From positions 35,279 to 99,278 of the forward strand of contig CACMTZ010000006.1 of the NCBI GenBank assembly GCA_902616725.1: DNA of 64,000 nucleotides. Direction: 5' to 3'. The notes below the pieces were generated by a model. The model was not told the DNA's origin. It saw only the letters and a list, made by a program, of their open reading frames with translations, and searched no databases. The position numbers and the translations under genes are program-made. The first letter of the stretch is position 1. Each line of letters begins with the position of its first letter. The DNA comes from an uncultured Pelagibacteraceae bacterium (lineage in GTDB: Bacteria > Pseudomonadota > Alphaproteobacteria > Pelagibacterales > Pelagibacteraceae). Shown one piece after another: positions 27,683 through 37,757 of the stretch.

Positions 27683-29730
27683 GCTATATCGTTAATTATA
27701 TCTGCACGATCATATAATTTAATTAATGGTTTAAATCTCCCTATATCTTCTTTTTCATTTTCAATTCTTTTAATTTCTTTTTCAGCTAAAATAAAAAGAT
27801 TATAATTATGTATTGGATCTGCCAATTTAAAGTTTTTTATTCCACTTTGTTTAAAACCAAGAATATCTCCAAAACCTCTTAATTTCATATCCTCTTCAGA
27901 TATTTTAAATCCATCATTAGAGTCTTTTAATATATTAATTCTTTTTTTTGCATTTTCACTTAGATTTGACTTAAACATTAATACACATGAAGACTCTTTG
28001 TTGCCTCTTCCAACTCTACCTCTAAGTTGATGTAATTGAGACAAACCAAACTTATTTGCATTTTCTATTATAATTACATTTGCATTAGGAAAATCTATAC
28101 CAACTTCAATGATAGTAGTAGAAACTAATATCTTAAATTCATTTCTTAAAAATTTGTTTAAGATTTCCTCTTTTTCCTCAATAGTTGTTTTTCCATGGAG
28201 TAAATAAACCTCATTTGGAAAAATTTTTTTTAGATATTCAGACTTTTTAATCGCTGAAGAATGATCAATTTTTTTTGACTCTTCTATAAGAGGGCATACC
28301 CAAAAAATTTGATTTCCAAGTTGTATTTCTTTCTTGATGAATTTAATTACATCCTCAATCTTACTTTCAATTTTACTATAAGTTTTTACAGGTTTTCGGT
28401 TATTCGGTTTTTCTCGTATAATTGAAAGATCCATATCTCCGTAAATAGTCATTGTTAAAGTACGTGGAATTGGTGTTGCTGTCATTAAAAGAACATCACA
28501 ATCTTTCCCAGCTTTATCAGATAATTTTTTTCTCTGACTAACTCCAAATTTGTGTTGTTCATCAATTATTATTAAACCTAGTTTTTTGAATTCTACTTTT
28601 TTTTGAAATAAGGCATGTGTTCCAAAAATAATATCAATTTCTTTTTTAATAAGTTTATTTAAAATTTTTTTCTTATCTTTGTATGATGATTTTCCAGAAA
28701 GTAACTCTATTTTAATATTTTTTGAATATACTTTTTTTGCTAATAAAAAATGCTGCCTTGCTAATATTTCTGTAGGAGCCATTACTGCTACCTGAAAATC
28801 AGAACTGATGGTATTGAATGCAGATAATAATGCTACAATTGTTTTACCACTACCAACATCTCCCTGAAGTAATCTGAACATCTTGTTATCTGAACACAAA
28901 TCTTTGTTAATCTCATTTAATGTTTTAGTTTGATCATTGGTTAAGGAAAAATCTAATTTTGATATTATTTCACCTTGTTTTTTAATATCGAATTTTTTCT
29001 TTGTTTTTTTTATTTTTTTGATCTTTTTTCTAATTTCTGAATTAACTAAAAAAGTTGAAAAAATTTCGTCAAAAGCAAGTCTTTGATAGAAATTTTCCTT
29101 GAATTTACCAATGTTTTCTGGATCGTGCAATTTTTTGATCGAGTCATTCCAACCAATATTATCAAAATTTTTTAATATATCTTTTGAGTGCCACTCATCA
29201 ATATGAGGTAAATTTTTAATAATTTGAAATATTATTTTATTATAAACTTTTTCACTAATTCCTTCAGTTAATGAATAGGTATTATGCTTTTGCTTTATTA
29301 TAGATGAGTCTTCTGAAATATATTTAGGATTTGTTAATTGATATTTATTTCGAAAGTATTTAATTCTACCACTAATTGTTACTTCTTTTCCAATAGGTAA
29401 TATTTTTCTAATATATCCTTCGTAACTATTAAAAAAAACACAATCTATTTCACCAGTTTCATCTCTGCATAAGACTCGATTTGGTAAGTTTCTTACTCTT
29501 GGAAATGAATATTTTTGAGGAATTATAGTTATAGTTTGTATCTCATCTATTTTTAAATCTTTAATTTTCGAAGATAAACTTCGATCTGTATAAGATTTTG
29601 GTAATTTCCATAACAGATCAAAAATACTATTAATTTTTTTTCTTTTTAATAAATTTGATGTTTTTAAACCAACACCTTTTATAGATTTTAGGTCAGATAA
29701 TAAATATTCATAATTTCTTTTAATATCCAT
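27679..29730 (-). CDS. recG: ATP-dependent DNA helicase RecG
   Basis: Branch-migration helicase for stalled forks and Holliday junctions, 683 residues. An N-terminal OB-fold wedge domain (about 1-160) precedes the helicase core with GDVGSGKT (motif I), DEQHKFG (motif II, DEQH box) and MTATPIPRTL (motif III), then the QLRGRVGRG motif VI and the TRG-like end. Divergent from sdhE by 22 nt. Confidence 0.95.
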   Translation of the reverse strand: MDIKRNYEYLLSDLKSIKGVGLKTSNLLKRKKINSIFDLLWKLPKSYTDRSLSSKIKDLKIDEIQTITIIPQKYSFPRVRNLPNRVLCRDETGEIDCVFFNSYEGYIRKILPIGKEVTISGRIKYFRNKYQLTNPKYISEDSSIIKQKHNTYSLTEGISEKVYNKIIFQIIKNLPHIDEWHSKDILKNFDNIGWNDSIKKLHDPENIGKFKENFYQRLAFDEIFSTFLVNSEIRKKIKKIKKTKKKFDIKKQGEIISKLDFSLTNDQTKTLNEINKDLCSDNKMFRLLQGDVGSGKTIVALLSAFNTISSDFQVAVMAPTEILARQHFLLAKKVYSKNIKIELLSGKSSYKDKKKILNKLIKKEIDIIFGTHALFQKKVEFKKLGLIIIDEQHKFGVSQRKKLSDKAGKDCDVLLMTATPIPRTLTMTIYGDMDLSIIREKPNNRKPVKTYSKIESKIEDVIKFIKKEIQLGNQIFWVCPLIEESKKIDHSSAIKKSEYLKKIFPNEVYLLHGKTTIEEKEEILNKFLRNEFKILVSTTIIEVGIDFPNANVIIIENANKFGLSQLHQLRGRVGRGNKESSCVLMFKSNLSENAKKRINILKDSNDGFKISEEDMKLRGFGDILGFKQSGIKNFKLADPIHNYNLFILAEKEIKRIENEKEDIGRFKPLIKLYDRADIINDIA

Positions 29731-29752
29731 AAACTAATATTATATTCTTAAT

Positions 29753-30010
29753 ATGACCGCTGATATAGAACAAATAAAAAAAAAAATTATATACAGATCA
29801 AATTATCGCGGTACGAAAGAAATGGATAAACTTTTAGGAGCATTTACCAATAAATACATAGATCAATTAAATGTTGAAGATTTAAATGAATTAATAAAAT
29901 TCTTAGAAATAGATGATAATAATCTTTACAATTTTTATAATGGTTTAAAAACCAACATTGAATTTGAAGATAACAAAATTAATAATTTATTTAAAAATTT
30001 TAAATATTAA
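29753..30010 (+). CDS. sdhE: Succinate dehydrogenase assembly factor SdhE
   Basis: An 85-residue helical protein of the SdhE/CptB (DUF339) family, which promotes covalent FAD attachment to SdhA. The RGxxE-type signature appears as YRGTKEMDKLLG near residue 18. Position next to recG is the usual alphaproteobacterial arrangement. Confidence 0.88.
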   Translation: MTADIEQIKKKIIYRSNYRGTKEMDKLLGAFTNKYIDQLNVEDLNELIKFLEIDDNNLYNFYNGLKTNIEFEDNKINNLFKNFKY

Positions 30011-30018
30011 CAATTATA

Positions 30019-30108
30019 TGGCGGAGAGACTGGGATTCGAACCCAGGAAAGAGTTGCCCCTTTGCCGGTTTTCAAGACCGGTGCTTTCAACCGCTCAGCC
30101 ATCTCTCC
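30019..30108 (-). tRNA. tRNA-Ser (anticodon TGA)
   Basis: Class II tRNA of 90 nt with the long variable arm. The acceptor stem GGAGAGA pairs with TCTCTCC, discriminator G, encoded CCA. The anticodon stem ACCGG/CCGGT closes loop CTTGAAA with anticodon TGA (plus-strand 30072-30074). The T arm GGGTTCGAATCCC is standard. Confidence 0.97.
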
Positions 30109-30192
30109 ATGTAGAAGCTTTTATAATTTAAAATATTTAATTCAACAATAAAATAGTCTAATTACTCATGATATTTTATTCATTTAATTAGT

Positions 30193-31071
30193 ATGAAAAA
30201 TGATTTTAACAAAGGTTTAATATTAACTTCCTTAGGTTCTTTTTGGTGGGGATTTATTGGAGTTATATATTTTGAGTCAGTTTCTTTTATTGGTCATACT
30301 GAATTAGTTGTTCACAGATGTCTGTGGACAGCAATAATGTTAATTTTAACCACAACATTTCTGTCTAAATGGAAAATTTTTTTAAAAGAAGTAAAAGATA
30401 AAAAAAAATTAATTGCATTATTTTTGTCTGGTTTTTTAATTTTTGTTAATTGGTCTATATGGATATATGCTGTTGCATCAGAAAGAATTATCGATGCTAG
30501 TTTTGGTTATTTTATAATGCCAATAATTAGTGTACTTTTGGGTTATATTTTTTTTAAAGAAGAACTAAACAAAAAAAGGATTTTTTCAATTATTCTAGTT
30601 TTTGTTTCAATATTAATTTTAATTTTTTTTAATCTTAAATCATTACCATGGGTCGGTCTCATTGTAGCTTTTAGTTGGGCCTTTTATAATTTAGTTCGAA
30701 AAAAAATCGAAATTGATACCGACATTGGGTTGCTAATTGAAAGTTTATATATTTTCCCTTTTGCTTTAGTTGCATTTTATATAATTGCAAATAATGGTCT
30801 AAATGACTTTAACTTAAGTAATCCAGGATTAAGTCTATATTTACTTTTAGCTGGTCCGATGACTGTGATTCCTTTGTTTCTATATGTAAGAGGGGTTGAG
30901 TTAATTGGATTAGGACCCACCGGAATGATATTTTATATAACGCCAACATTACAGTTCATTTTAGGTTATTTTTATTATGGAGAGGATTTTTCATTAGTTA
31001 AATTTCTAAGTTTTATTATTATTTGGATTGCTGTAATTATATATTTAGATGACTTATATGAAAAAAATTAA
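30193..31071 (+). CDS. rarD: RarD-type EamA transporter
   Basis: A 292-residue protein with about ten membrane helices, of the drug/metabolite transporter superfamily. GLILTSLGSFWWGFIGVIYF, VHRCLWTA and the WIYAVASERIIDASFGYFI block are characteristic of RarD. The substrate is unknown. It overlaps the lytic transglycosylase gene by 14 nt. Confidence 0.88.
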   Translation: MKNDFNKGLILTSLGSFWWGFIGVIYFESVSFIGHTELVVHRCLWTAIMLILTTTFLSKWKIFLKEVKDKKKLIALFLSGFLIFVNWSIWIYAVASERIIDASFGYFIMPIISVLLGYIFFKEELNKKRIFSIILVFVSILILIFFNLKSLPWVGLIVAFSWAFYNLVRKKIEIDTDIGLLIESLYIFPFALVAFYIIANNGLNDFNLSNPGLSLYLLLAGPMTVIPLFLYVRGVELIGLGPTGMIFYITPTLQFILGYFYYGEDFSLVKFLSFIIIWIAVIIYLDDLYEKN

Positions 31072-32059
31072 AATTTTTTTTTTAATTCTATTTTTTTTAA
31101 ATTCCAACTTATTTGCAAATGAGAATACAGATTTTGAAAAGTGGAAAAAAGATTTCAAACAAAGAGCTTTAGCAAATAATATTTCTGAGAAAACTTTTGA
31201 TCTAGTAATGACAGATACTAAGTTTTTAGCAAATGTTATAAAATATGACAGATACCAGCCTGAATTTTATGAAGACACCAAAACTTACATATCAAAGAGA
31301 TCTTCTACAAAAAAATTAAATAAAGGTATCGACTTTTATTTAAATAATAAAGATTTAATTAATATTGTTGAAAATAAGTTTAAAATTGAGAAGGAACTTC
31401 TACTGTCATTGATGGGCATTGAAACAAATTATGGAACTTATGTTGGAAAAATGGATATACTTTCCTCACTAGCAACTTTAAGTTATGATAAAAGAAGATC
31501 TGAATTTTTTACTAAAGAGCTTTTAATCTTATTAAAATTAATTGATGAAAATCAGATAGATTATAAATCATTGTATGGTTCATGGGCAGGTGCATTTGGT
31601 TTTTTTCAATTCATGCCCTCAACCATAAAAAATCACGCAATTGATTTTAATACAGATAATTATATTGATTTAAAAAATTCTCATGATGCTTATGCTTCAG
31701 CAGCTAATTATCTTAAAAAAATTGGTTGGAAAAAAGACTCACCTTGTTTTTATAGAATAGATCTTAAAGAAGATATTCCAAAAAAATATTTGAATGTTTC
31801 TGCAAAAAAACTCCAAAATAAAAAAAAATTAGGATTTTTTAAGAAATATATTGATAATTATGATGATATAAGCTTTCTAAAATCAAATCATAATGTTGCA
31901 ATAATCACTCCAGACAAAGATATTATTCCTGGTGCAGATACTTTAAATCCTGCATATATTGTATTTGATAACTACGAAATAATTCTCCAATGGAATAGAT
32001 CTCTAAGATTTGCTTTAGCTGTTTGTACCTTAAAAGATAAATTTAAAAATGAATTATAA
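31058..32059 (+). CDS. Lytic murein transglycosylase (MltB family)
   Basis: A 333-residue peptidoglycan-cleaving enzyme. The ATG at 31058 starts a good signal peptide (MKKIKIFFLILFFLNSNLFA); an in-frame ATG three codons earlier is less likely. The catalytic glutamate lies in LLSLMGIETNYGTYVG, followed by SWAGAFGFFQFMPST and SHDAYASAANYL, all typical of MltB/GH103. No lipobox, so probably soluble in the periplasm. First of three consecutive cell-wall genes. Confidence 0.9.
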   Translation: MKKIKIFFLILFFLNSNLFANENTDFEKWKKDFKQRALANNISEKTFDLVMTDTKFLANVIKYDRYQPEFYEDTKTYISKRSSTKKLNKGIDFYLNNKDLINIVENKFKIEKELLLSLMGIETNYGTYVGKMDILSSLATLSYDKRRSEFFTKELLILLKLIDENQIDYKSLYGSWAGAFGFFQFMPSTIKNHAIDFNTDNYIDLKNSHDAYASAANYLKKIGWKKDSPCFYRIDLKEDIPKKYLNVSAKKLQNKKKLGFFKKYIDNYDDISFLKSNHNVAIITPDKDIIPGADTLNPAYIVFDNYEIILQWNRSLRFALAVCTLKDKFKNEL

Positions 32060-32798
32060 AATTTTATTAATATTTTTGTTATCAATATTTTTAATAGGTT
32101 GTGAACAAGTAGCAATGAAGCCAGATAAGATTGAAACAAAAATAGAGAAAAAATATAGTAATAGTGGCTTTGCTTTAATCTTTGACGAAAATGTAAAAAA
32201 AATTAAAAAATTAGATGATAGATCATTAATGATTCATCACAAATCACTTAAAAGAAAATCTGCTGTTAAGATTACAAATCCAAAAAACGGAAAGTCTTTA
32301 ATTGCAGAAGTAAAATCTAATAACCAAAAATTTTCAGATTTTTACAATTCTGTTATCTCTAGAAGAATTGCTGAAGATTTAGATCTTGATTTCAATGAAC
32401 CCTTATTGGAAATAGTGTTAATATCTAGAAATTCTACTTTTATTGCAAAAAAAAGTAAAACTTTCGATGAGGAAAAAAACGTTGCAGAAAAGGCGCCAAT
32501 TGATGGTATTCAAATTAATGATTTAAGCAAAACTAAGAAAAAAGAAAAAAAAACAACTAAAGAAAAATTTTCTTACTCAATAAAGATTGCTGATTTTTAC
32601 TATAAATCTACTGCTAAAATGATGATTTCTAGAATCAAAGATGAAACTTCTATAAAAAACTCTAGGATAAAAAAATTATCTCAAACTAAATTTAGAGTAT
32701 TAATAGGTCCTTTTAATGATATAAAAAGTTTGAAAGAGTCATTTGAGAAGTTAAAATCTCTTAATTTCGAAAACTTAGAAGTGCTAAAAAATGTTTAA
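32049..32798 (+). CDS. RlpA-like lipoprotein with degenerate barrel and C-terminal SPOR domain
   Basis: A 249-residue lipoprotein (lipobox LIGC, acylated Cys at about residue 18). The middle (about residues 38-140) resembles the RlpA double-psi beta-barrel, with SAVKITNPKNGKSLIAEV aligning to VRVTNLENGRSVVVRV, but the usual NDRGPF loop is replaced by SNNQKF. The last 75 residues fit a SPOR peptidoglycan-binding domain. RlpA is a septal lytic transglycosylase; this copy may bind without cutting. Its place before dacA is the standard alphaproteobacterial rlpA position. Confidence 0.7.
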   Translation: MNYKILLIFLLSIFLIGCEQVAMKPDKIETKIEKKYSNSGFALIFDENVKKIKKLDDRSLMIHHKSLKRKSAVKITNPKNGKSLIAEVKSNNQKFSDFYNSVISRRIAEDLDLDFNEPLLEIVLISRNSTFIAKKSKTFDEEKNVAEKAPIDGIQINDLSKTKKKEKKTTKEKFSYSIKIADFYYKSTAKMMISRIKDETSIKNSRIKKLSQTKFRVLIGPFNDIKSLKESFEKLKSLNFENLEVLKNV

Positions 32799-33942
32799 AA
32801 ATTTTCTAATTACAATTCTTATAACTTTTTTTATTTCTAACAGTACGCATTCTAATATTGAGATAAAAGCAAGAACAGCAATTTTACAAGATTTTTTGTC
32901 GGGTGAAATTTTATATGAAAAAGAACCAGACAGATCAATTTATCCTGCTTCAATGACAAAAATAATGACCTCCATTATTGCTTTTGATTTAATTAAATCA
33001 GGCGATTTAACTTTAGATGAAAAATTTATTATTTCAGAGAAAGCTTGGCGGCTATCAACTTCTGGATATTCTTCAATGTTTGTTATGGTCAATGATGAGG
33101 TGAGTGTAGAAAATTTACTTAGAGGTATTATTGTTGCCTCAGGAAACGACGCTTGTGTTGCATTAGCTGAAGGAATAGCAGGAACTGAAGAGGAATTTGC
33201 AATTATGATGACTTCCAAAGCACAAGAAATTGGTATGAGTAATACAAATTTTGCAAACTCATCTGGAATTAATGATCCTGACAATTATTCAACAGTAAAA
33301 GACATAATGATAATGTCTCATTATTTAATTAAAAACTATCCAGAATATTACGAGTGGTTCAGTGAAAAAGAATTTACTTGGGATAGAACTGGTGGCGATC
33401 CAATTACTCAAGGAAATAGAAATCCACTTTTATATAAAAATATGGGTGCAGATGGAATTAAAACTGGATATCTTGCAGTGGAAAAATATTCTTTAGCATC
33501 ATCATTAGAAAGAAAAGGTAGACGGTTAATTGCAGTAGCTAGTGGCTTTGAAACTAAAAATTCTAGATCTAGAGAAAGCTCAAAACTATTGACATATGGT
33601 TTAACGAATTTTGATTTAGTAGAAATAAACAAATCGGGAGAAGAATTTGATAGCGTTGATGTTTGGTTAGGAAAAAAGGATTCTGTTAAAGTTTATACTA
33701 AAGAAGATATCTATAAAATTATAAAAAAAGGTAAGAAAAAACTATTAAAAGTTAAAATGTTATATGAAGGACCTGTGGAAGCGCCAATTAGTAAAGATCA
33801 AGTTTTAGCCAAATTAAAGATCATTTACGATGATGAATTAATTGATGAATATGATCTCTTAGCAAAAGAACAAGTTAATAAAGTAAATATTTTTTCAAGA
33901 TTAATGAAATCCTTAAATTATTTGATTTGGGGTGATGTCTAA
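32791..33942 (+). CDS. dacA: D-alanyl-D-alanine carboxypeptidase (penicillin-binding protein 5/6 type)
   Basis: A 383-residue serine DD-carboxypeptidase that trims pentapeptide stems. The active-site set is complete: S54-M-T-K57, S117-G-N119 and K224-T-G226. An N-terminal signal peptide and a C-terminal hydrophobic end consistent with a membrane anchor are present. It overlaps the preceding gene by 8 nt and tmk by a few nt. Confidence 0.94.
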   Translation: MFKNFLITILITFFISNSTHSNIEIKARTAILQDFLSGEILYEKEPDRSIYPASMTKIMTSIIAFDLIKSGDLTLDEKFIISEKAWRLSTSGYSSMFVMVNDEVSVENLLRGIIVASGNDACVALAEGIAGTEEEFAIMMTSKAQEIGMSNTNFANSSGINDPDNYSTVKDIMIMSHYLIKNYPEYYEWFSEKEFTWDRTGGDPITQGNRNPLLYKNMGADGIKTGYLAVEKYSLASSLERKGRRLIAVASGFETKNSRSRESSKLLTYGLTNFDLVEINKSGEEFDSVDVWLGKKDSVKVYTKEDIYKIIKKGKKKLLKVKMLYEGPVEAPISKDQVLAKLKIIYDDELIDEYDLLAKEQVNKVNIFSRLMKSLNYLIWGDV

Positions 33943-34546
33943 AAAAATTGTTATAGCCTTTGAAGGTATTGAGGGTAGTGGAAAAACTTTTCATATTGAC
34001 AATGTTTCTAAATATTTAAAAAGAAAAAAGATACCTCATATAAAGATAAGAGAGCCTGGAGGGAATAAGAACTCAGAAAAGATAAGAAAATTAATTCTAG
34101 ATAAGAAATCTAATTTTAATAAAAATACTGATTTATTACTTTATTTAGCGGCTAGAAGTGAAAACATGGATAATTTAAAAAAAAATTTTAGAAAAAAGAT
34201 AATTTTGTTAGATAGGTTTACTGACTCTACCATTGCTTATCAACATTTTGGAATGGGTGTAAATTTAGATATTATTAAAAAGATTAATAATTATATTTTA
34301 AAATCATTTAAAGTAGATTTTACGTTTTTAAGTATTGTTAACACAAACAATATGCAAAAAAGATTGAAACAAAGAAAAAAACTTAATCGTTACGATGAGT
34401 TCAAAGAAAAATTTTACAGAAAAGTACAAAATGGTTTTTTAAGAATATCTAAAAATAAAAAAAGATATAAAATAATTAATTCAAATCTTCCTATCGAATT
34501 AAACAAAAAAAAAATAATTGAAAAAATTGAAAAATTAATAAAATGA
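33935..34546 (+). CDS. tmk: Thymidylate kinase
   Basis: Phosphorylates dTMP to dTDP, about 203 residues. P-loop FEGIEGSGKTFH, the DR motif in LLDRFTDSTIAYQ and a basic LID region (KRLKQRKKLNRYDEF) are visible. A GTG at 33932 directly precedes the ATG at 33935; either could serve. Overlaps dacA and holB (ATGA). Confidence 0.93.
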   Translation: MSKKIVIAFEGIEGSGKTFHIDNVSKYLKRKKIPHIKIREPGGNKNSEKIRKLILDKKSNFNKNTDLLLYLAARSENMDNLKKNFRKKIILLDRFTDSTIAYQHFGMGVNLDIIKKINNYILKSFKVDFTFLSIVNTNNMQKRLKQRKKLNRYDEFKEKFYRKVQNGFLRISKNKKRYKIINSNLPIELNKKKIIEKIEKLIK

Positions 34547-35463
34547 ATTTTTATCCTAACAGCCAAACAAATCTTTATGGATTACAGGATAATCTTTTAG
34601 TTTTTGTTAAATTATTTGACCAAAAAAGATTACCACCAAAGATTTTATTAACTGGTCAAAAAGGTATTGGCAAATGTACTCTTGCTTATCATTTAATTAA
34701 TTTTGTTTTATCAAAAGATGAAGAAATGCCTTATGATTTAGCTGAATTTAAAATAAATTTAGATAATCGCTCATTTAAGTTAATTCAAAATGGTTCATGT
34801 CCAAATTTTAATTTAATAGATATTAATCCTGATAAAAAAAACATAGATATAGAACAAATTAGAGAATTAATAATTCAACTCAATAAGTCTTCATTCAACA
34901 ATAAGCCAAGATTTGTTTTAATTGATAATATTGAATATTTGAATTTAAATTCAGTAAATGCGCTGTTAAAAACGTTAGAGGAACCTAATGAGAATATATT
35001 TTTTATTTTAATAAATAGTAATAAGAAAATAATTCCAACACTTCTATCTCGTTGTATTAATTTCAATATATCCCTAGAAAATGATAAGGTTAATGAAATT
35101 AGTTCACTTCTTTTTGATAATGATATTGATAATCTCTTAAATAAAGATTTATTAAATTATTATTCTACTCCTGGAGAAATTTATAATCTTTTAAAATTTT
35201 CTGAAGAAAAAAAGATTAATTTAAAAGACATAAATTTAAAAGATTTTTTATTAAAACTTATAAGTGAAAATATTTATAAAGATGATAAGCAATCAAAAAC
35301 ATTTGTTTACAATATACTTGAATTATTTTTGATAAAATATATTTCAGTTTCAAATTCAGATGTTTACAATTATTTTTTGAAAAGAATAAATAATTTTAAG
35401 AAATTTAATTTAGATGATGAATCTTTATTTTTAGAAATAAATTCAAAGCTTTTTAATGGATAA
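34543..35463 (+). CDS. holB: DNA polymerase III delta' subunit
   Basis: Clamp-loader subunit of 306 residues. The N-terminal AAA+ domain has a P-loop-like GQKGIGKCTLA and sensor-1 region LNSVNALLKTLEEPNENIFFIL with the SRC box (LLSRCINFN). The four-cysteine zinc module of E. coli delta' is absent, leaving a lone Cys in NGSCPNF. It sits between tmk and metG as expected and overlaps both. Confidence 0.88.
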   Translation: MNFYPNSQTNLYGLQDNLLVFVKLFDQKRLPPKILLTGQKGIGKCTLAYHLINFVLSKDEEMPYDLAEFKINLDNRSFKLIQNGSCPNFNLIDINPDKKNIDIEQIRELIIQLNKSSFNNKPRFVLIDNIEYLNLNSVNALLKTLEEPNENIFFILINSNKKIIPTLLSRCINFNISLENDKVNEISSLLFDNDIDNLLNKDLLNYYSTPGEIYNLLKFSEEKKINLKDINLKDFLLKLISENIYKDDKQSKTFVYNILELFLIKYISVSNSDVYNYFLKRINNFKKFNLDDESLFLEINSKLFNG

Positions 35464-36997
35464 AAATTATTATATTACAACACCCATTTATTATCCCTCA
35501 GCCAAACCACATATGGGACATGCTTATTCGAGTATTATCGCTGATTTTTTTGCCAGGTTTAAAAGAATAGATGGATTTAAAGTTTATTTTCTGACTGGGA
35601 CTGATGAGCACGGTTTAAAAATTCAAAGAGCTGCAGAAAAAAAAGGAGTTGAACCTCTAGCGTTCTGCGATGAAATCAGCAAAACATTCAAGAATTTATC
35701 AAAAACTCTAAATTTAACAAATGATGATTTTATAAGAACTACTGAGTCTCGACACAAAAAATCTGTTCAATATTTATGGGAAGAATTGAAAAAAAATGAT
35801 GATATTTATTTATCAAAATATTCTGGTTGGTATTCAGTATCGGATGAGGCGTTCTACAATGAGGATGAGATTGAAGATCTTGATAATAAAAAAGTGGCCA
35901 TATCATCTAAATCTCCTGTTGAATGGGTTGATGAGGAATCTTATTTTTTTAGATTATCTAAGTGGGAAAAGGCATTATTAGAATTTTATGAAAAAAATCC
36001 TGATTTTATTTCTCCAGCATCAAGGAAAAATGAAGTCATAAGTTTTGTTAAAAGTGGATTAAAAGATTTGTCAGTAAGTAGAAAAAGTTTTTCATGGGGT
36101 ATTAAAGTTCCAAATGATGATGATCATGTCATATATGTATGGTTAGATGCTCTCACTAATTATATAAGTGCTTTAAATTATCCCAATAAAGATGATGAAT
36201 TATATAAAAAATTTTGGCCAGCATCTGTTCACTTGATTGGAAAAGATATATTAAGATTTCATGCAATATATTGGCCTGCGTTCCTATTGGCCGCAAAAAT
36301 TACTCCTCCAAAAAAAGTTTACGGACATGGGTGGATATTATCTAATGAGGAAAAAATGTCTAAATCAAAAGGAAATATATTGGATCCATTAGAAATTATA
36401 AAACAATATGGATTGGATCCTTTGAGATATTATTTAATAAAAGAAGTTTCATTTGGAAATGATGGTAATATTTCTCAAGAAAGATTAGAGGATTGTATTA
36501 ATAGTGATTTAGCTAATAATTTTGGTAACTTATGTCAACGTGTATCTGCATTTGTTATTAAAAATTGTGATAGCAAAGTGCCAGAAAAAATTAAATTTGA
36601 AAATGATGATATAAAAATTTTAGATGAATATAACCAGAATTTAGATAAGTTGAGATCGGAAATAGATAATCAAAATATTAACTTTTATATTGATTATATT
36701 GTAAATCGATTATTTGAAGCCAATAAATATTTTAATGACCAGGAGCCGTGGAAAAAAAAAGATGATAAAATTAGGTTAAATACAATAGTTTATACAACTC
36801 TTGAAATTGTTAGAAAAGTAACTTTTTTATTATATCCAATTATTCCGCAATCATCTCTTAAAGCACTTAAAATTTTCAATCTTGAAGAAAAAGATGTAGT
36901 TTTTCAGTCAATTGGAAATAATGAATTTTTAAAAAAAGGAAGTGCTATTAATAAAATTGATATATTATTTAACAAAATAGAAAAAGAAAATGATTGA
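35456..36997 (+). CDS. metG: Methionyl-tRNA synthetase
   Basis: Class I synthetase, 513 residues. HIGH motif is HMGH in PSAKPHMGHAYSS, KMSKS is KMSKSKGN near residue 300, and YSVSDEAFY marks the form without a zinc knuckle. There is no C-terminal tRNA-binding (EMAP-like) extension, common in alphaproteobacteria. Overlaps holB and tatD by 8 nt each. Confidence 0.95.
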   Translation: MDKNYYITTPIYYPSAKPHMGHAYSSIIADFFARFKRIDGFKVYFLTGTDEHGLKIQRAAEKKGVEPLAFCDEISKTFKNLSKTLNLTNDDFIRTTESRHKKSVQYLWEELKKNDDIYLSKYSGWYSVSDEAFYNEDEIEDLDNKKVAISSKSPVEWVDEESYFFRLSKWEKALLEFYEKNPDFISPASRKNEVISFVKSGLKDLSVSRKSFSWGIKVPNDDDHVIYVWLDALTNYISALNYPNKDDELYKKFWPASVHLIGKDILRFHAIYWPAFLLAAKITPPKKVYGHGWILSNEEKMSKSKGNILDPLEIIKQYGLDPLRYYLIKEVSFGNDGNISQERLEDCINSDLANNFGNLCQRVSAFVIKNCDSKVPEKIKFENDDIKILDEYNQNLDKLRSEIDNQNINFYIDYIVNRLFEANKYFNDQEPWKKKDDKIRLNTIVYTTLEIVRKVTFLLYPIIPQSSLKALKIFNLEEKDVVFQSIGNNEFLKKGSAINKIDILFNKIEKEND

Positions 36998-37751
36998 TTC
37001 ACATTGTCATCTTGATCATGAGCCATTATTTAGTGATCTAAAAAATGTTATACAACGATCAAAAAAAATTGGTGTTAAAAAATTATTAACAATCTCAACA
37101 TCTATTGAAAGCTTTTCCAGAGTTAAAGAAATTGTAAATAAAGATGAAATTATATTTGGTACAATTGGAATACACCCACATGAGGCAGATAAAAATAACG
37201 TCAACTCAGAATTTTTTACAAAAAATTTAAATCAGAATAAAAAAATTATTGGAGTTGGGGAAACTGGTCTTGATTTTTATTATGATAATTCAGATAGAGA
37301 TAAACAAATAGAAAGTTTTAAAATACACATTAAAGCTGCATTAGAAGCGAATATACCATTAATTATTCATTCAAGAAATGCTGAAGAAAAAACTTACGAA
37401 GTATTAAATGAATATAAAGATGAAAAGTTAAAAATTTTGATGCATTGTTTCACGGGATCTCAAAAATTTGCAGAAAAGCTTTTAAAATTTAATTCTTATT
37501 TTTCTGCAAGTGGCATTATCACTTTTAAAAATTCTGTTGATCTTCAGAATACATTTAAGTCTCTTCCATTAGATAGAATTCTTATTGAAACAGATAGTCC
37601 TTTTTTAGCTCCAGTGCCAAACCGAGGAAAAAAAAATGAACCGTCATTTATAGATTTTACTGCAGCCAAACTTGCAGAAATAAAGGGCATTGAAAAATCT
37701 GAACTTATCAAAATTACCACTAATAATTTCGATAATCTTTTTTTTAATTAA
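36990..37751 (+). CDS. tatD: TatD-family metal-dependent DNase
   Basis: A 253-residue TIM-barrel hydrolase. The metal ligands are visible: DSHCHLDH at the N-terminus, GETGLDF (Glu), IIHSRNA (His), HCFTGS (His) and IETDSPFLAP (Asp). Family members are 3'-5' DNA exonucleases. Despite the name, it is not part of the Tat machinery. Confidence 0.93.
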   Translation: MIDSHCHLDHEPLFSDLKNVIQRSKKIGVKKLLTISTSIESFSRVKEIVNKDEIIFGTIGIHPHEADKNNVNSEFFTKNLNQNKKIIGVGETGLDFYYDNSDRDKQIESFKIHIKAALEANIPLIIHSRNAEEKTYEVLNEYKDEKLKILMHCFTGSQKFAEKLLKFNSYFSASGIITFKNSVDLQNTFKSLPLDRILIETDSPFLAPVPNRGKKNEPSFIDFTAAKLAEIKGIEKSELIKITTNNFDNLFFN

Positions 37752-37757
37752 AATTAT

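Noticed and set aside
30158..30191. CTAATTA/TAATTAG inverted repeat before rarD
   Set aside because: Low-complexity AT arms with a 20-nt gap; chance is the simplest explanation.
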